From assembly GCF_040882025.1 (NCBI RefSeq), contig NZ_JBBECC010000080.1:1-31774 (forward strand): a stretch of DNA of 31,774 bases, in the 5' to 3' direction. This DNA comes from Parvibaculum sp040882025 (GTDB lineage: Bacteria; Pseudomonadota; Alphaproteobacteria; Parvibaculales; Parvibaculaceae). The notes under the pieces were generated by a model. That model made no database searches. It was not told where the DNA came from and saw only the letters and a list, made by a program, of their open reading frames with translations. The position numbers and the translations under genes were made by a program. Positions within the stretch are counted from its first letter, which is position 1; the number at the start of each line of letters is the position of its first letter. Shown here in pieces: positions 1 to 10,130 of the stretch.

Positions 1-1
1 G

Positions 2-1498
2 CTAGAGAACAATCTGTCCAAGGACGAAATCCTGACGCTCTATCTCAACCGCATTTACATGGGCGCCGGCAATTACGGCATGGATGCGGCAGCCCACTAC
101 TATTTCGATAAGTCGGTGCGCGACGTCTCGCTGGCCGAAGCCGCCATCCTGGCCGGCTTGCCGAAGGCGCCGAGCCGGTTTGCGCCGAGCAATGATCTCG
201 ACCGTGCGCGTGCGCGCGCCGATCAAGTACTCGACCGGCTCGTCGATTCCGGCAGGCTGACAGCGCAGGAGGTCGCAGGCGCGCGGGCCAATCCCGCCGA
301 TGTCGTCATACGCGACCGGGCCGAGGGCCAGGAATATTTCGTCGATTGGGTCACCGCGCAGGTTACCGCTTCAATGCCCGGTGCGACCGGACGTTACATC
401 GTTCGCACCACACTCGATCCACGCCGGCAGGCCGCAGCCACCGCGGCCATCAAGAAAGCCCTTTCGGAGACGGGCACGCAACTCAACGTGTCACAGGGCG
501 CTCTCGTCGCCCTCGGCTCCGATGGCGCCGTGCTTGCGATGGTCGGCGGCCGATCCTATCTCGAGAGCCAGTTCAACCGCGCGGCGCAGGCGTTGCGGCA
601 ACCCGGCTCGGCTTTCAAGCCCGTCGTTTATCTGGCCGCGCTCGAGGCCGGCTATACGCCGGACAGTCCGGTCACGGACGAACCTGTGTCGATGGGCGGT
701 TGGATGCCGCGCAATGTGGCGGCGCGCGACTGGGGAACCGTCAGCCTCTCGACGGCGCTCGCCCAGTCGATCAACACAATCGCCGTTCAGATCGGCGACA
801 AGGTGGGCATGGACCGGATCGGCGACGTTGCACAACGTCTCGGGATCGAACGGCCGTTGCCCCGCAATCTTTCGGTGGTGCTCGGAAGCGCCGAAGTGAC
901 ATTGCTGGAGCTGACGTCAGCCTACTCGGTGTTCGGCAATGAAGGCCGCAGATCGGCACCTTACGGCATTGTCGAAATCGTCTCAGAGGACGGCAACACG
1001 ATTTTCAGCCGCACACCCGAAGTCGCCCAGGCGATCAAATCCGAGCACGCCCACGACATGACCTACATGCTCTACCATACGATGACCGATGGCACGGGAC
1101 GCGCGGCACAGCTCGGCGGGCGGCTTGCCGCCGGAAAGACCGGCACCAGCCAGGACGGTCGCGATGCCTGGTTCATCGGCTATACCGGCAACGAGACGGC
1201 CGGTGTCTGGTTCGGTAACGACGACAACACGCCGACCAGCGGCGCCGCCGGCGGCAATATCGCCGCGAGCGCCTGGCAGGCCTATATGACCGCCGCCCAG
1301 GAAGGGCAGCCACCGGCGCCCCTGCCCGGCGCCGTGCGTTACCACGACACCACGATCAGAACCGCGACCGACGCGCGAACCGGATTTTTTGCCGAACTCG
1401 ACGAGCTCTTCTCGGCGGCGCCGAAACTTGAAGGCCGGTCGGCCAGGTGGGGGCAAGGGTTCCGGCGTGGCGGCGAAACGCTGAGCGGCCGGCGCTGA
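2..1498 (+). CDS. Class A penicillin-binding protein (PBP1a family), 5'-truncated by the window edge
   Basis: Bifunctional peptidoglycan synthase that polymerises glycan strands and cross-links peptides in the periplasm. The frame is already open at base 2, so the N-terminal membrane anchor and the catalytic front of the GT51 domain lie outside the window. What remains begins in the late GT51 domain (LYLNRIYMGAGNYG, then a LAEAAILAGLPKAPS block typical of the family). The transpeptidase domain follows with all three active-site motifs: SAFK (bases 608-619, catalytic Ser), SIN (767-775) and KTGT (1136-1147). About 498 residues are visible. The C-terminus is short after the transpeptidase domain, with no obvious extra domain. 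The family is certain; which paralogue (PBP1a, PbpC-like or other) cannot be said without the N-terminus. Confidence 0.93.
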   Translation, partial: LENNLSKDEILTLYLNRIYMGAGNYGMDAAAHYYFDKSVRDVSLAEAAILAGLPKAPSRFAPSNDLDRARARADQVLDRLVDSGRLTAQEVAGARANPADVVIRDRAEGQEYFVDWVTAQVTASMPGATGRYIVRTTLDPRRQAAATAAIKKALSETGTQLNVSQGALVALGSDGAVLAMVGGRSYLESQFNRAAQALRQPGSAFKPVVYLAALEAGYTPDSPVTDEPVSMGGWMPRNVAARDWGTVSLSTALAQSINTIAVQIGDKVGMDRIGDVAQRLGIERPLPRNLSVVLGSAEVTLLELTSAYSVFGNEGRRSAPYGIVEIVSEDGNTIFSRTPEVAQAIKSEHAHDMTYMLYHTMTDGTGRAAQLGGRLAAGKTGTSQDGRDAWFIGYTGNETAGVWFGNDDNTPTSGAAGGNIAASAWQAYMTAAQEGQPPAPLPGAVRYHDTTIRTATDARTGFFAELDELFSAAPKLEGRSARWGQGFRRGGETLSGRR

Positions 1499-1568
1499 CA
1501 CCCTGTTTGCGTCGGGTCGCGCGATGCGCCATATAAACGCATCGCTCCCACACGCAGAGATTTCCAGA

Positions 1569-3374
1569 TTGGCTCCTCCGCTTCTCGCCCTTCGCGACAT
1601 TCGCGTCGCCTTCGCCGATCAGGTGTTGATCGCGGGCGCAAGCTTTGCGCTCGCAGCCGGAGATAGGCTGTGCCTTGTCGGGCGGAACGGCTCCGGCAAG
1701 TCGACGCTGCTCAAGATTGCGGCCGGTCTTGTCGAGCCCGATGGCGGCGAGATTTTTCGTCAACCCGGCACGCGCATCGCCTATCTCGAACAAGCGCCCG
1801 ATTTCGGTGGTGCGGCGAGCGTACTCGAGTATGCAACCGCGGGCGGTGCGGCGCAGCACAAGGCGCTGGCAGCCCTCGATGAGCTGAAGCTCCTGCCGTC
1901 GGCCGTTCCGTCAACGCTTTCCGGCGGCGAAGGACGCAAGGCGGCGCTGGCACGTGTGCTTGCCGAGGAGCCCGATATTCTATTGCTCGACGAACCCACC
2001 AACCACCTCGATCTGCCGTCGATCGAGTGGCTTGAGGAAACGCTGTCGCAGTTCCGCGGCGCTTTCATATTGATCAGCCATGACCGCGCCTTTTTGCGTC
2101 GCCTCACGGCCGGATGCCTTTGGCTCGATCGCGGCACGATCCGCCGGCTCGACAGGGGTTTTTCCGCCTTCGATGGTTGGTCGGAGCAAATTCTTGCCGA
2201 GGAGGAAACGGTCGCCCACAAGCTCGACCGGCTGATCGAACAAGAGACGCAGTGGTCGCGCGAAGGAATTTCGGCGCGGCGCACACGAAATCAGGGCCGG
2301 CTTCGCCGGCTTCATGCGATGCGCGCCGATCGCGCACGGCGTGTCGGCCAGACGGGACGTGTCGAGCTGGCGGCCGAAAGTGGTGCGGCATCGGGCTCGC
2401 TCGTCGTTGAAGCGAAGGGCATATCGAAGAGCTGGCCGCAACCGGATGGCGGCGAACGTATCGCCGTGCGCGATTTTTCGACGCGCATCATGAGGGGCGA
2501 CAAGGTGGGTCTGATCGGGCCCAATGGTGCCGGCAAAACAACGCTGCTGAAAATCCTGACCGGCGCACTGAAGCCCGACAGCGGCACGATACGTCTCGGC
2601 ACCAACCTCACACCGGTCTATGTCGACCAGACACGCGCGGCGCTCGATCCGGACGCAACGCTCTGGCAGACGTTGTGCCAAGGCGGCGGCGATCAGGTGA
2701 TGGTGCGCGGACATCCGCGTCACGTCGTGTCCTACCTCAAGGATTTTCTCTTCCGCGAGACGCAGGCGCGCCAGCCGGTCAAGGCGCTCTCCGGCGGCGA
2801 GCAATGCCGCCTGCTGCTGGCGCGGGCGCTTGCCAAGCCGTCGAACCTTCTCATTCTCGACGAACCGACCAACGATCTCGACATGGAAACGCTCGATCTC
2901 CTGCAGGAGATGCTGGCGGATTATGACGGCACGGTCCTGCTGGTCAGCCATGATCGCGATTTTCTCGACCGCGTCGTTACCTCGGTCGTCGCATTGGACG
3001 GCAGCGGCGGCGCCGTCGAATATCCGGGCGGCTATTCGGATTATCTGACCCAGGCCCGAAAACGCGACTTAACGGCCAAATCCGCGCCTGATCGCCCCGC
3101 CCCGCAGGCCCGGCCAGAGCGCGCACGATCGACCACCAAGCTCAGCTACAAGGATCTGCGCGCGCTGGAGGAGTTGCAGGACAGGATGCCAAGGCTGGCG
3201 CAGGAAATCGCCGCACTTGAAAAAAAGCTTGCGGATCCGGACCTTTACGCGCGCAACGCCGATGAATTCCGGAGCGCGACGGCGCGCCACGACGCGCTTC
3301 GGGCAGAGCTTGCCGCGGCAGAGGAACGCTGGCTGGACCTTGAACTGAAGCGCGAAGCCCTTTCGGGCACCTGA
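1569..3374 (+). CDS. uup: ABC-F family ATPase, Uup type
   Basis: Soluble tandem-ATPase protein of the ABC-F family; Uup members act on ribosomes and influence transposon precise excision and branched DNA intermediates. Two nucleotide-binding domains are visible: Walker A GRNGSGKS, signature LSGGEGRKAAL and Walker B ILLLDEPTNHLD in the first; GPNGAGKTT, LSGGEQCRLLLARAL and NLLILDEPTNDLD in the second. A linker rich in Arg and Glu joins them. The last 80 or so residues (KLSYKDLRALEEL onward) form the charged coiled coil that marks Uup rather than EttA. I chose the TTG at 1569 because it gives a start reading MAPPLLALRDI, as is usual for alphaproteobacterial Uup; an in-frame ATG at 1524 would add 15 unconserved residues. 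It begins 70 bp after the PBP gene, so cotranscription is possible. Confidence 0.9.
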   Translation: MAPPLLALRDIRVAFADQVLIAGASFALAAGDRLCLVGRNGSGKSTLLKIAAGLVEPDGGEIFRQPGTRIAYLEQAPDFGGAASVLEYATAGGAAQHKALAALDELKLLPSAVPSTLSGGEGRKAALARVLAEEPDILLLDEPTNHLDLPSIEWLEETLSQFRGAFILISHDRAFLRRLTAGCLWLDRGTIRRLDRGFSAFDGWSEQILAEEETVAHKLDRLIEQETQWSREGISARRTRNQGRLRRLHAMRADRARRVGQTGRVELAAESGAASGSLVVEAKGISKSWPQPDGGERIAVRDFSTRIMRGDKVGLIGPNGAGKTTLLKILTGALKPDSGTIRLGTNLTPVYVDQTRAALDPDATLWQTLCQGGGDQVMVRGHPRHVVSYLKDFLFRETQARQPVKALSGGEQCRLLLARALAKPSNLLILDEPTNDLDMETLDLLQEMLADYDGTVLLVSHDRDFLDRVVTSVVALDGSGGAVEYPGGYSDYLTQARKRDLTAKSAPDRPAPQARPERARSTTKLSYKDLRALEELQDRMPRLAQEIAALEKKLADPDLYARNADEFRSATARHDALRAELAAAEERWLDLELKREALSGT

Positions 3375-3431
3375 CGATTAACCACCCGTCCATATTCCCT
3401 TTGACTGTTGCTCCGGCACAAGTTTGGATGG

Positions 3432-3510
3432 TGTGCGTTCCGATTCGCGCGGGGGTGTAGCGGAACGAAACGCCGGTGAATTTCGAATCCAGAAGGATTC
3501 GAAGGGAGGG
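3432..3510 (+). promoter_or_regulatory. Structured 5' leader with two hairpins upstream of the DUF1214 gene
   Basis: Two inverted repeats lie back to back before the start codon. The first pairs CGTTCCG (3436-3442) with CGGAACG (3461-3467). The second is a perfect 9-bp stem, TTCGAATCC (3482-3490) with GGATTCGAA (3495-3503), closed by the tetraloop AGAA. The second stem ends at the first base of the purine-rich ribosome binding site (GAAGGGAGGG, 3501-3510), so folding could affect translation. No known riboswitch is recognised and the function is unknown. Confidence 0.5.
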
Positions 3511-3513
3511 TCG

Positions 3514-4095
3514 GTGAAGCTTATCCTGAAGCTTCTGGCGTCTTTTGTCGTCGCGCTCGTCCTGGGCGTCGGCTCGGCGTTGCTGCTTCTGCAAGGCGGT
3601 GGGCTCGGCGGGACAATTTCAGCCGGTGCGTGGAAGACGAGCGAGATTATCGGTTCGGCCGACGCAGACCCCTACACGCGCGCCCGCGTTGCCGTCGGCG
3701 GCCTGCTGGCGCTCAATCGCAGCGAGACGATCTATTTCACCGCGGCGACCGACGACGAAGGCGCAACTCTTCGAACCCGGTGCTCCTACAAGATCATCGG
3801 CACCGATCCGCCGGCGCGCTGGTGGAGCATCACCGCCTATGCCGCCGATCACTTCCTGATCCCCAATCCGCAGGACCGCTATTCTTACGGCGGCGACACG
3901 GTGGCGCGTGAAGATGACGACAGTTTCGTCATTTTGGTCGGTCCCTCGGAAGCCGAAAGCAACTGGATACCAACCGGCGAGAACGACGGGACGTTCACGC
4001 TGACACTGAGACTGTACAATCCCAATGAGGAAACGGCGCGCGATCCATCCGGAATCGTGCTGCCGCGTATCGCCCGGGAGGCGTGCACAGAATGA
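3514..4095 (+). CDS. DUF1214 domain protein, membrane anchored
   Basis: Protein of 193 residues of unknown biochemical function. The GTG at 3514 is preferred because a very strong ribosome binding site (GGGAGGG) sits 3-4 bases before it and the protein then opens with a typical Lys-flanked transmembrane segment (KLILKLLASFVVALVLGVG, residues 2-20). The remainder matches the DUF1214 pattern: a WKTSEIIGSADADPYTRARVAVGGLLALNRSETIYF stretch and a C-terminal beta-rich part with WWSITAYAADHFLIPN and FTLTLRLYNPNEE. DUF1214 commonly occurs as the C-terminal part of longer DUF1254 proteins; here it is a separate gene whose stop overlaps the start of a DUF1254 gene (ATGA, 4092-4095), implying translational coupling. 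The gene product probably faces the periplasm. Confidence 0.82.
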   Translation: MKLILKLLASFVVALVLGVGSALLLLQGGGLGGTISAGAWKTSEIIGSADADPYTRARVAVGGLLALNRSETIYFTAATDDEGATLRTRCSYKIIGTDPPARWWSITAYAADHFLIPNPQDRYSYGGDTVAREDDDSFVILVGPSEAESNWIPTGENDGTFTLTLRLYNPNEETARDPSGIVLPRIAREACTE

Positions 4096-4613
4096 AAACA
4101 TGGCCCCTGTGGATTGCCGGCACCGTGGTGCTTGCCGCCGTCTTTCATATCCTGACCGTTTTCGCCGTGCCCTACGGCATCATGAACCGCGCCATGGCCG
4201 GCATCTCGACCCAGGCCGGCGGTGTCAACAAGGCTGTCTATCCCGCGCCGGTGACCGCGGCTTCGCGCGGCATCGTCCGTCCGAGCCCCGATCTTCTCTA
4301 CACGGCATGCGTTTACGATGTCGGTGCACGTCCGCTGCGCGTCACGTCGCCCGTACCCGATACCTATTGGTCGCTCTCGATGTTTGCCTCCAACACCGAC
4401 AATTTCTTCGTCGTCAACGATCGGCAGGCGAAAGCCGCCAGGATCGAGATCATATTGACGACCGACGACACGACGAAGGGGGACAATGGCGCGCCGGTCG
4501 TCATCGCGCCGAGCAGCCGCGGCATCATTCTCTTCCGTTCGTTGATCACCTCCGACGAGGCACAACCCGAGATCGACGCCATGCGGCGCCAGTCCAATTG
4601 CGAGCCGCTCTGA
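4092..4613 (+). CDS. DUF1254 domain protein, membrane anchored
   Basis: Protein of 173 residues with an N-terminal membrane segment (WPLWIAGTVVLAAVFHILTVFAV, about residues 4-26) followed by the short DUF1254 module: GIMNRAMAGI, then VRPSPDLLYTACVYDVGARPLRV and a WSLSMFASNTDNFFVVND block. The start at 4092 overlaps the stop of the DUF1214 gene by four bases. The two products together correspond to the two halves of single-chain DUF1254/DUF1214 proteins but in reverse gene order. This arrangement is frequent in alphaproteobacteria (family knowledge). They probably act as a pair at the inner membrane; substrate and activity are unknown. A GTG at 4083 is an alternative start. Confidence 0.82.
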   Translation: MKTWPLWIAGTVVLAAVFHILTVFAVPYGIMNRAMAGISTQAGGVNKAVYPAPVTAASRGIVRPSPDLLYTACVYDVGARPLRVTSPVPDTYWSLSMFASNTDNFFVVNDRQAKAARIEIILTTDDTTKGDNGAPVVIAPSSRGIILFRSLITSDEAQPEIDAMRRQSNCEPL

Positions 4614-4706
4614 GCCGGGGCCCATTCGCACGGTAGCCGTCCGGGTTTCCCGCTGATACCATCGCTCCGTTTCGCGCGGCCGCGTGCGTTCCAAGGGGAG
4701 GCCTCC

Positions 4707-5750
4707 ATGAACCGGAACCTGATTTTGGTCGCCGTCGCGGCGGCGGTTGTCGTCGCCCTTCTCATTGTACTGGCAATCGGATCGGGCGGTCGGCCGGACA
4801 ATGGTCTTGTCCGGGTCAGCTTCGCCACCGACTGGAAGGCGCAGGCCGAGCATGGCGGCTTTTATCAGGCGCTGGCCAATAGTTACTACGCAGAGGCCGG
4901 GCTCGACGTGAAGATCGTGCAAGGGGGGCCGGGCATCAACGTGCCGCAACTGCTGGCCGCACATTCCGTCGATTTCGGCATTGGCTCCAACAATTTCATT
5001 CCGCTCAACATTGTCGAGGCGGGCGCCGGCGCCAAGGCCGTGATGGCGGCCTTCCAGAAAGACCCGCAGGTCTTCATCGCCCATCCACGCGACGATGTGA
5101 AATCAATCGCCGACATGAAGGGCAAGCCGATCATGGTGTCGGACGCAACCGTCAGCGCCTTCTGGCAATGGCTGAAAGCGAAATACGGTTTCGAGGACAG
5201 CCAGATCCGCAAATACACGTTCAACCTCGCGCCCTTCCTGACCGATCCGCAGGCGATCCAGCAAGGCTATCTCTCCTCGGAGCCTTACATGATCCACAAG
5301 GAAACCGGCATCGAACCGCAGGTGTTTCTGTTGTCGGACCACGGCTATCCGGGTTATGCCGCCTTCGTGCTCGCCGCCGACCGGACGATCGCCGAACAGC
5401 CGGAAGTGGTGCAGGCCTTTGTCGATGCCAGCATTCGCGGCTGGGTCAGTTATCTCTATGGCGATCCGGCGCCCGCCAACGCACTGATCAAGCGCGACAA
5501 TCCGGAAATGACCGACGATGTCATCGTCAATGCGATCTCGCTGATGAAACAATATGGCATCGTCGACTCCGGCGACACGCTGACGCGCGGCATCGGCGCG
5601 ATGACGGATGCGCGCTGGCAGGACTTTTACCTGACCATGGTCCGGGCGGGCGTCTATTCGGACGATCTCGACGTTCACAGCGCCTATACGCTGGAATTCG
5701 TCAATCAGGGCGTCGGGCTCGACCTGAAGCGGGAGTTGACGGGCGAATGA
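4707..5750 (+). CDS. ABC transporter substrate-binding protein, NMT1/THI5-like
   Basis: Periplasmic binding component (347 residues) of a NitT/TauT-type importer. A strong ribosome binding site (AAGGGGAGG) precedes the ATG. Residues 5-24 form an uncleaved-looking hydrophobic anchor without a lipobox cysteine. The mature part starts with VRVSFATDWKAQAEHGGFYQALANSYYAEAGLDVKIVQGGPG, the characteristic opening of the NMT1/THI5 fold that includes the pyrimidine-precursor binding protein ThiY. The words DFGIGSNNFIPLNIVEAG and DVKSIADMKGKPIMVSD are typical hinge and ligand-pocket regions. The ATPase and permease follow at once. The resemblance to ThiY suggests a heteroaromatic or small amine ligand such as a thiamine pyrimidine precursor, but no thi gene or TPP riboswitch is next to it, so the ligand is left open. 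Confidence 0.88.
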   Translation: MNRNLILVAVAAAVVVALLIVLAIGSGGRPDNGLVRVSFATDWKAQAEHGGFYQALANSYYAEAGLDVKIVQGGPGINVPQLLAAHSVDFGIGSNNFIPLNIVEAGAGAKAVMAAFQKDPQVFIAHPRDDVKSIADMKGKPIMVSDATVSAFWQWLKAKYGFEDSQIRKYTFNLAPFLTDPQAIQQGYLSSEPYMIHKETGIEPQVFLLSDHGYPGYAAFVLAADRTIAEQPEVVQAFVDASIRGWVSYLYGDPAPANALIKRDNPEMTDDVIVNAISLMKQYGIVDSGDTLTRGIGAMTDARWQDFYLTMVRAGVYSDDLDVHSAYTLEFVNQGVGLDLKRELTGE

Positions 5751-5769
5751 GAGAAGCGGCCGTGCCAGT

Positions 5770-6549
5770 ATGACCTCAGCCGACGCGTCGACGCGGCCTC
5801 CCTTGCTCACGCTCTCCGGCGTCGCCAAGACCTATGGCGGCGGGACGGTGGCGCTTGCGGGCGTCGATGCAACGATCAGGCAGGGCGATTTCATTTCGCT
5901 GGTCGGACCCTCGGGCTGCGGGAAGAGTACACTGCTCAGGATTGTCGCCGGGCTGATCGGGCCGAGCGGCGGCGATGTCTGCTGGCACACCGCCGACGGG
6001 GCACGGCCTGCCGATATCGGTTTCGTCTTTCAGGACGCAACACTGATGCCCTGGGCATCCGTTCTCGACAATGTCTTCCTGCCACTGAAACTCCGCGGCA
6101 TGGCGCGCGAGAAAGCGCAACCGCAACTGATGGAGGCGCTGGAACGCGTGGGGCTCGCCGATTTTTCGGGCGCTTTCCCGCGCGAACTCTCCGGCGGCAT
6201 GAAGATGCGTGTGTCGCTGGCGCGCGCGCTTGTGACCGAACCGCCGGTGCTGCTGATGGACGAACCCTTTGCGGCACTCGACGAATTCACGCGCGAGAAG
6301 CTCGACGACGATCTGTTACAACTCTGGAGCAGCCTGCGTTGGACGGTTATTTTCGTCACGCACAGCATCTACGAGTCGGTCTATCTCTCCGAGCGTGTGC
6401 TGGTGATGGGCGCGCGGCCGGGGCGCGTTCTCGGCGAAGTCGGCATCGAGGCACCCTACCCGCGTGGGCCGGCCTTTCGCCGGTCGCATGGCTATGTCGA
6501 CTATTGCGCGGTCGTCAGCACGGCCTTGCGCGAGGGAGCGGCACCATGA
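5770..6549 (+). CDS. ABC transporter ATP-binding protein, NitT/TauT family
   Basis: ATPase subunit of 259 residues that energises the adjacent importer on the cytoplasmic face of the inner membrane. Walker A GPSGCGKST, Q-loop in FVFQDATLMPW, signature LSGGMKMRVSLARAL and Walker B LLMDEPFAALD are all intact, and the switch histidine is in FVTHSIYES. The FQDATLMPW and DEFTREKL words are standard for the SsuB/TauB/ThiZ group. It begins 19 bp after the binding-protein gene and its stop overlaps the permease start (ATGA at 6546-6549), so the three are an operon. Confidence 0.92.
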   Translation: MTSADASTRPPLLTLSGVAKTYGGGTVALAGVDATIRQGDFISLVGPSGCGKSTLLRIVAGLIGPSGGDVCWHTADGARPADIGFVFQDATLMPWASVLDNVFLPLKLRGMAREKAQPQLMEALERVGLADFSGAFPRELSGGMKMRVSLARALVTEPPVLLMDEPFAALDEFTREKLDDDLLQLWSSLRWTVIFVTHSIYESVYLSERVLVMGARPGRVLGEVGIEAPYPRGPAFRRSHGYVDYCAVVSTALREGAAP

Positions 6550-7352
6550 ATGGCGAAGACAGCAGCTTTTCGCGCGCGATGCGCGTCGTCGTGCCGGTTG
6601 TCGTCGGCCTTGTCTTTCTCGGCATCTGGGAAGCCTTTGTGCGGATCGGCGATGTACCACCCTTCGTGCTGCCGGCGCCGAGCCGCATCTGGGAAAGTTT
6701 CATTCTCAATTTCGGTTCGCTGATGGCATCGCTCTGGGTAACGCTGCGCGTGACGCTCGCCGCCTTTCTGCTCGCAGCGGTCGGCGGCATCGGCCTTGCC
6801 ATTCTCTTTTCGCAAAGCCGGCGGATCGAGATGGCGCTCTTTCCCTATGCGGTCGTGTTGCAGGTAACGCCGGTCGTCGCCATCGCGCCCCTTGTTCTCA
6901 TCTGGGTCGGCTATGATCGGATCGAACTCGCCTTGCTGATCCTCGCCTGGATCGTCGCCTTCTTCCCGATCCTCTCCAACACAACCCTCGGCCTGCGTTC
7001 GGCCGATCACAATCTGCGCGATCTTTTCCGGCTCTATGGTGCCAGCCGCTGGCAAATTCTGACCGAGCTGCAGCTACCGTCCGCCCTGCCCTACATTCTG
7101 GCCGGCATGAAGATTTCAGGCGGGCTGGCGCTGATCGGCGCCGTCGTTGCCGAATTTGTCGCGGGCTCGGGCACCGGGACCGGGCTTGCCTGGCGCATTG
7201 TCGAGGCCGGCTACCGGCTCGACATCCCGCGCATGTTTGCCGCGCTCTTCCTGCTTTCGGCGCTGGGTATCTCGATTTTCTTCTGCCTGACTTGGGTCGA
7301 GCATCTGCTGCTTCGGCGCTGGCACGAAAGCGCTGTCCGGCGCGAGTTCTGA
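6546..7352 (+). CDS. ABC transporter permease, NitT/TauT family
   Basis: Inner-membrane channel subunit of 268 residues with about six transmembrane helices. The start at 6546 overlaps the ATPase stop by four bases; an open frame extends further upstream but it is the antiphase of the ATPase gene. The N-terminus has the PPFVLPAPSRIWESF motif common to SsuC/TauC permeases. The cytoplasmic coupling loop reads LYGASRWQILTELQLPSALPYILAGMKISGGLALIGAVVAEF, the conserved EAA loop. Binding protein, ATPase and permease make a complete importer with no spare parts; the next gene is 218 bp away and belongs to a different operon. Confidence 0.92.
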   Translation: MNGEDSSFSRAMRVVVPVVVGLVFLGIWEAFVRIGDVPPFVLPAPSRIWESFILNFGSLMASLWVTLRVTLAAFLLAAVGGIGLAILFSQSRRIEMALFPYAVVLQVTPVVAIAPLVLIWVGYDRIELALLILAWIVAFFPILSNTTLGLRSADHNLRDLFRLYGASRWQILTELQLPSALPYILAGMKISGGLALIGAVVAEFVAGSGTGTGLAWRIVEAGYRLDIPRMFAALFLLSALGISIFFCLTWVEHLLLRRWHESAVRREF

Positions 7353-7570
7353 TACGACGTCGAAAAATGGCTGAATCTTGCGGGTTTTTAAAATTAACTC
7401 TTCAAAAACGTGAATAATATTGTTCTACACTTCTATTGACGATCTTTAGCAAAAAACCCATGTTACCGGGTAGTTAGCAACGGCTTCGCAGGTTTGCGCC
7501 CTGCCTCACATCACTAGACGAGGCCGGCAGCGCCGGACGGCGCAAGCGAAGCCTCAGGGAGCGTCCAGCA
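7353..7570 (+). promoter_or_regulatory. Promoter and leader region of the sulfite reductase operon
   Basis: The stretch from about 7380 to 7475 is much richer in A and T than its surroundings, which marks the likely control region. A possible sigma-70 pair is TTGACG (7436-7441) with ATGTTA (7460-7465) at 18-bp spacing; the -10 is poor, so the exact promoter is uncertain. The leader before the start codon would be about 100 nt. Activation by a CysB-like LysR regulator would fit the genes but no binding site can be assigned by eye. Confidence 0.4.
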
Positions 7571-7906
7571 ATGGCCCAGCACAGCCGCAAGGGAGCGCAA
7601 TTTCAGGCGCTCACGGCGAACCGCCTCGACGACGGCATCGTCGTTTATCTGACGGCCGATAACCGGTGGTCGGAGTCGCTGCAGGATGCCGACATCGCCG
7701 AAGGCAAGGAAGCCGGCGAGGCGTTGCTCGGGCGGGCGCAAGGCTCGGTCGACGACAACACGATCGTCGAGCCGTATCTTTTCGAAGTGGCGCGCGAGGA
7801 AAACGGCATTCGTGCCGCAAGCGTACGCGAAACGATCCGGCAGGCGGGCCCGACCGTGCGCCTCGATCTCGGCAAGCAGGCGGAGCTGCCGGGCGTTCAT
7901 CGCTGA
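7571..7906 (+). CDS. DUF2849 domain protein
   Basis: Small soluble protein of 111 residues, unknown in detail. The opening QFQALTANRLDDGIVVYLTADNRWSESLQDADIA is the hallmark of DUF2849, a family found almost only directly upstream of cysI-type sulfite reductases in alphaproteobacteria. The word VEPYLFEV in the middle and a short basic tail complete the domain, so the length is normal. It lies 33 bp before cysI and is first in the operon. A role in sulfite reductase maturation, electron delivery or control is an inference from its neighbourhood only. Confidence 0.85.
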   Translation: MAQHSRKGAQFQALTANRLDDGIVVYLTADNRWSESLQDADIAEGKEAGEALLGRAQGSVDDNTIVEPYLFEVAREENGIRAASVRETIRQAGPTVRLDLGKQAELPGVHR

Positions 7907-7939
7907 GCGCACGAACCCGCGAGAGACAAAGGTTTACAG

Positions 7940-9584
<1,645 letters not shown>

Positions 9585-9598
<14 letters not shown>

Positions 9599-10103
9599 GA
9601 ACGGGAAGTTCGTTGCGGACGATTTCGCTGCTGTCGGCGATGAGGATGCGTTGCCGGAAGGTGCGGTGATCGTCAGCCTCGAGAGGTGGCAGAAGGACCG
9701 CGATGCCCTCACCGCGCGCAACACGCCGCTCGGTGTGCGGCTGAAGAGCGGTCAGGAGCCCTCCGTCATCGCGGACGATCTCGACAAGCTCACGGTGGTC
9801 GCGCTCGAGTTCCCGGCCTATCGCAATGGCCGCGCCTATTCCTATGCGCGGCTGCTGCGCGAGCGCTACGGCTACAACGGCGAGGTTCGCGCGGTCGGCA
9901 ATGTGCTGCGCGACCAGTTTCATTTCATGGTCCGCTGCGGCTTCGATGCGCTTGAAGTCGCGGACAACATCACGCCGGAAATCTACGCCGAGAATGTCGC
10001 CGTCTTCAGCCATTCCTATCAGGCCGCGACCGACGAGCGCGAGCCGGTGCTGTCGTTGCGCCAACGCCTCGCGGCGCGTGCGGCAACGCGCGAAGCGGTC
10101 TGA
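9585..10103 (+). CDS. DUF934 domain protein, sulfite reductase operon
   Basis: Soluble protein of 172 residues. The central part (VALEFPAYRNGRAYSYARLLRERYGYNGEVRAVGNVLRDQFHFMVRCGFDALEV) is the DUF934 signature, a family tied to cysI and cysH in proteobacteria. The start codon lies inside the end of cysI, giving a 14-bp overlap and likely translational coupling. In most genomes the next gene is cysH (PAPS/APS reductase); here the operon stops at a terminator 27 bp further on. Its exact role in sulfite reduction is not established. Confidence 0.87.
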
Positions 10104-10130
10104 CAATCACGCTTTTCCGTTCGGCAAACA

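Noticed and set aside
3471..3510. TTCGAATCC resembling a tRNA T-arm
   Set aside because: No acceptor stem, D-arm or anticodon arm can be placed around it; it is one side of a simple hairpin in the DUF1214 leader.
3885..5084. Open frame of 399 codons on the minus strand over the DUF1254 and binding-protein genes
   Set aside because: Antiphase shadow; the plus-strand genes have signal segments, ribosome binding sites and family motifs.
4707..5750. TPP riboswitch upstream of the ThiY-like gene
   Set aside because: The 93 bp before the gene contain none of the conserved THI-box words (CTGAGA or similar in proper context).
6339..6545. Longer N-terminus for the ABC permease
   Set aside because: It overlaps the ATPase gene in another frame, while the ATG at 6546 has the coupled ATGA overlap and gives the normal family start.
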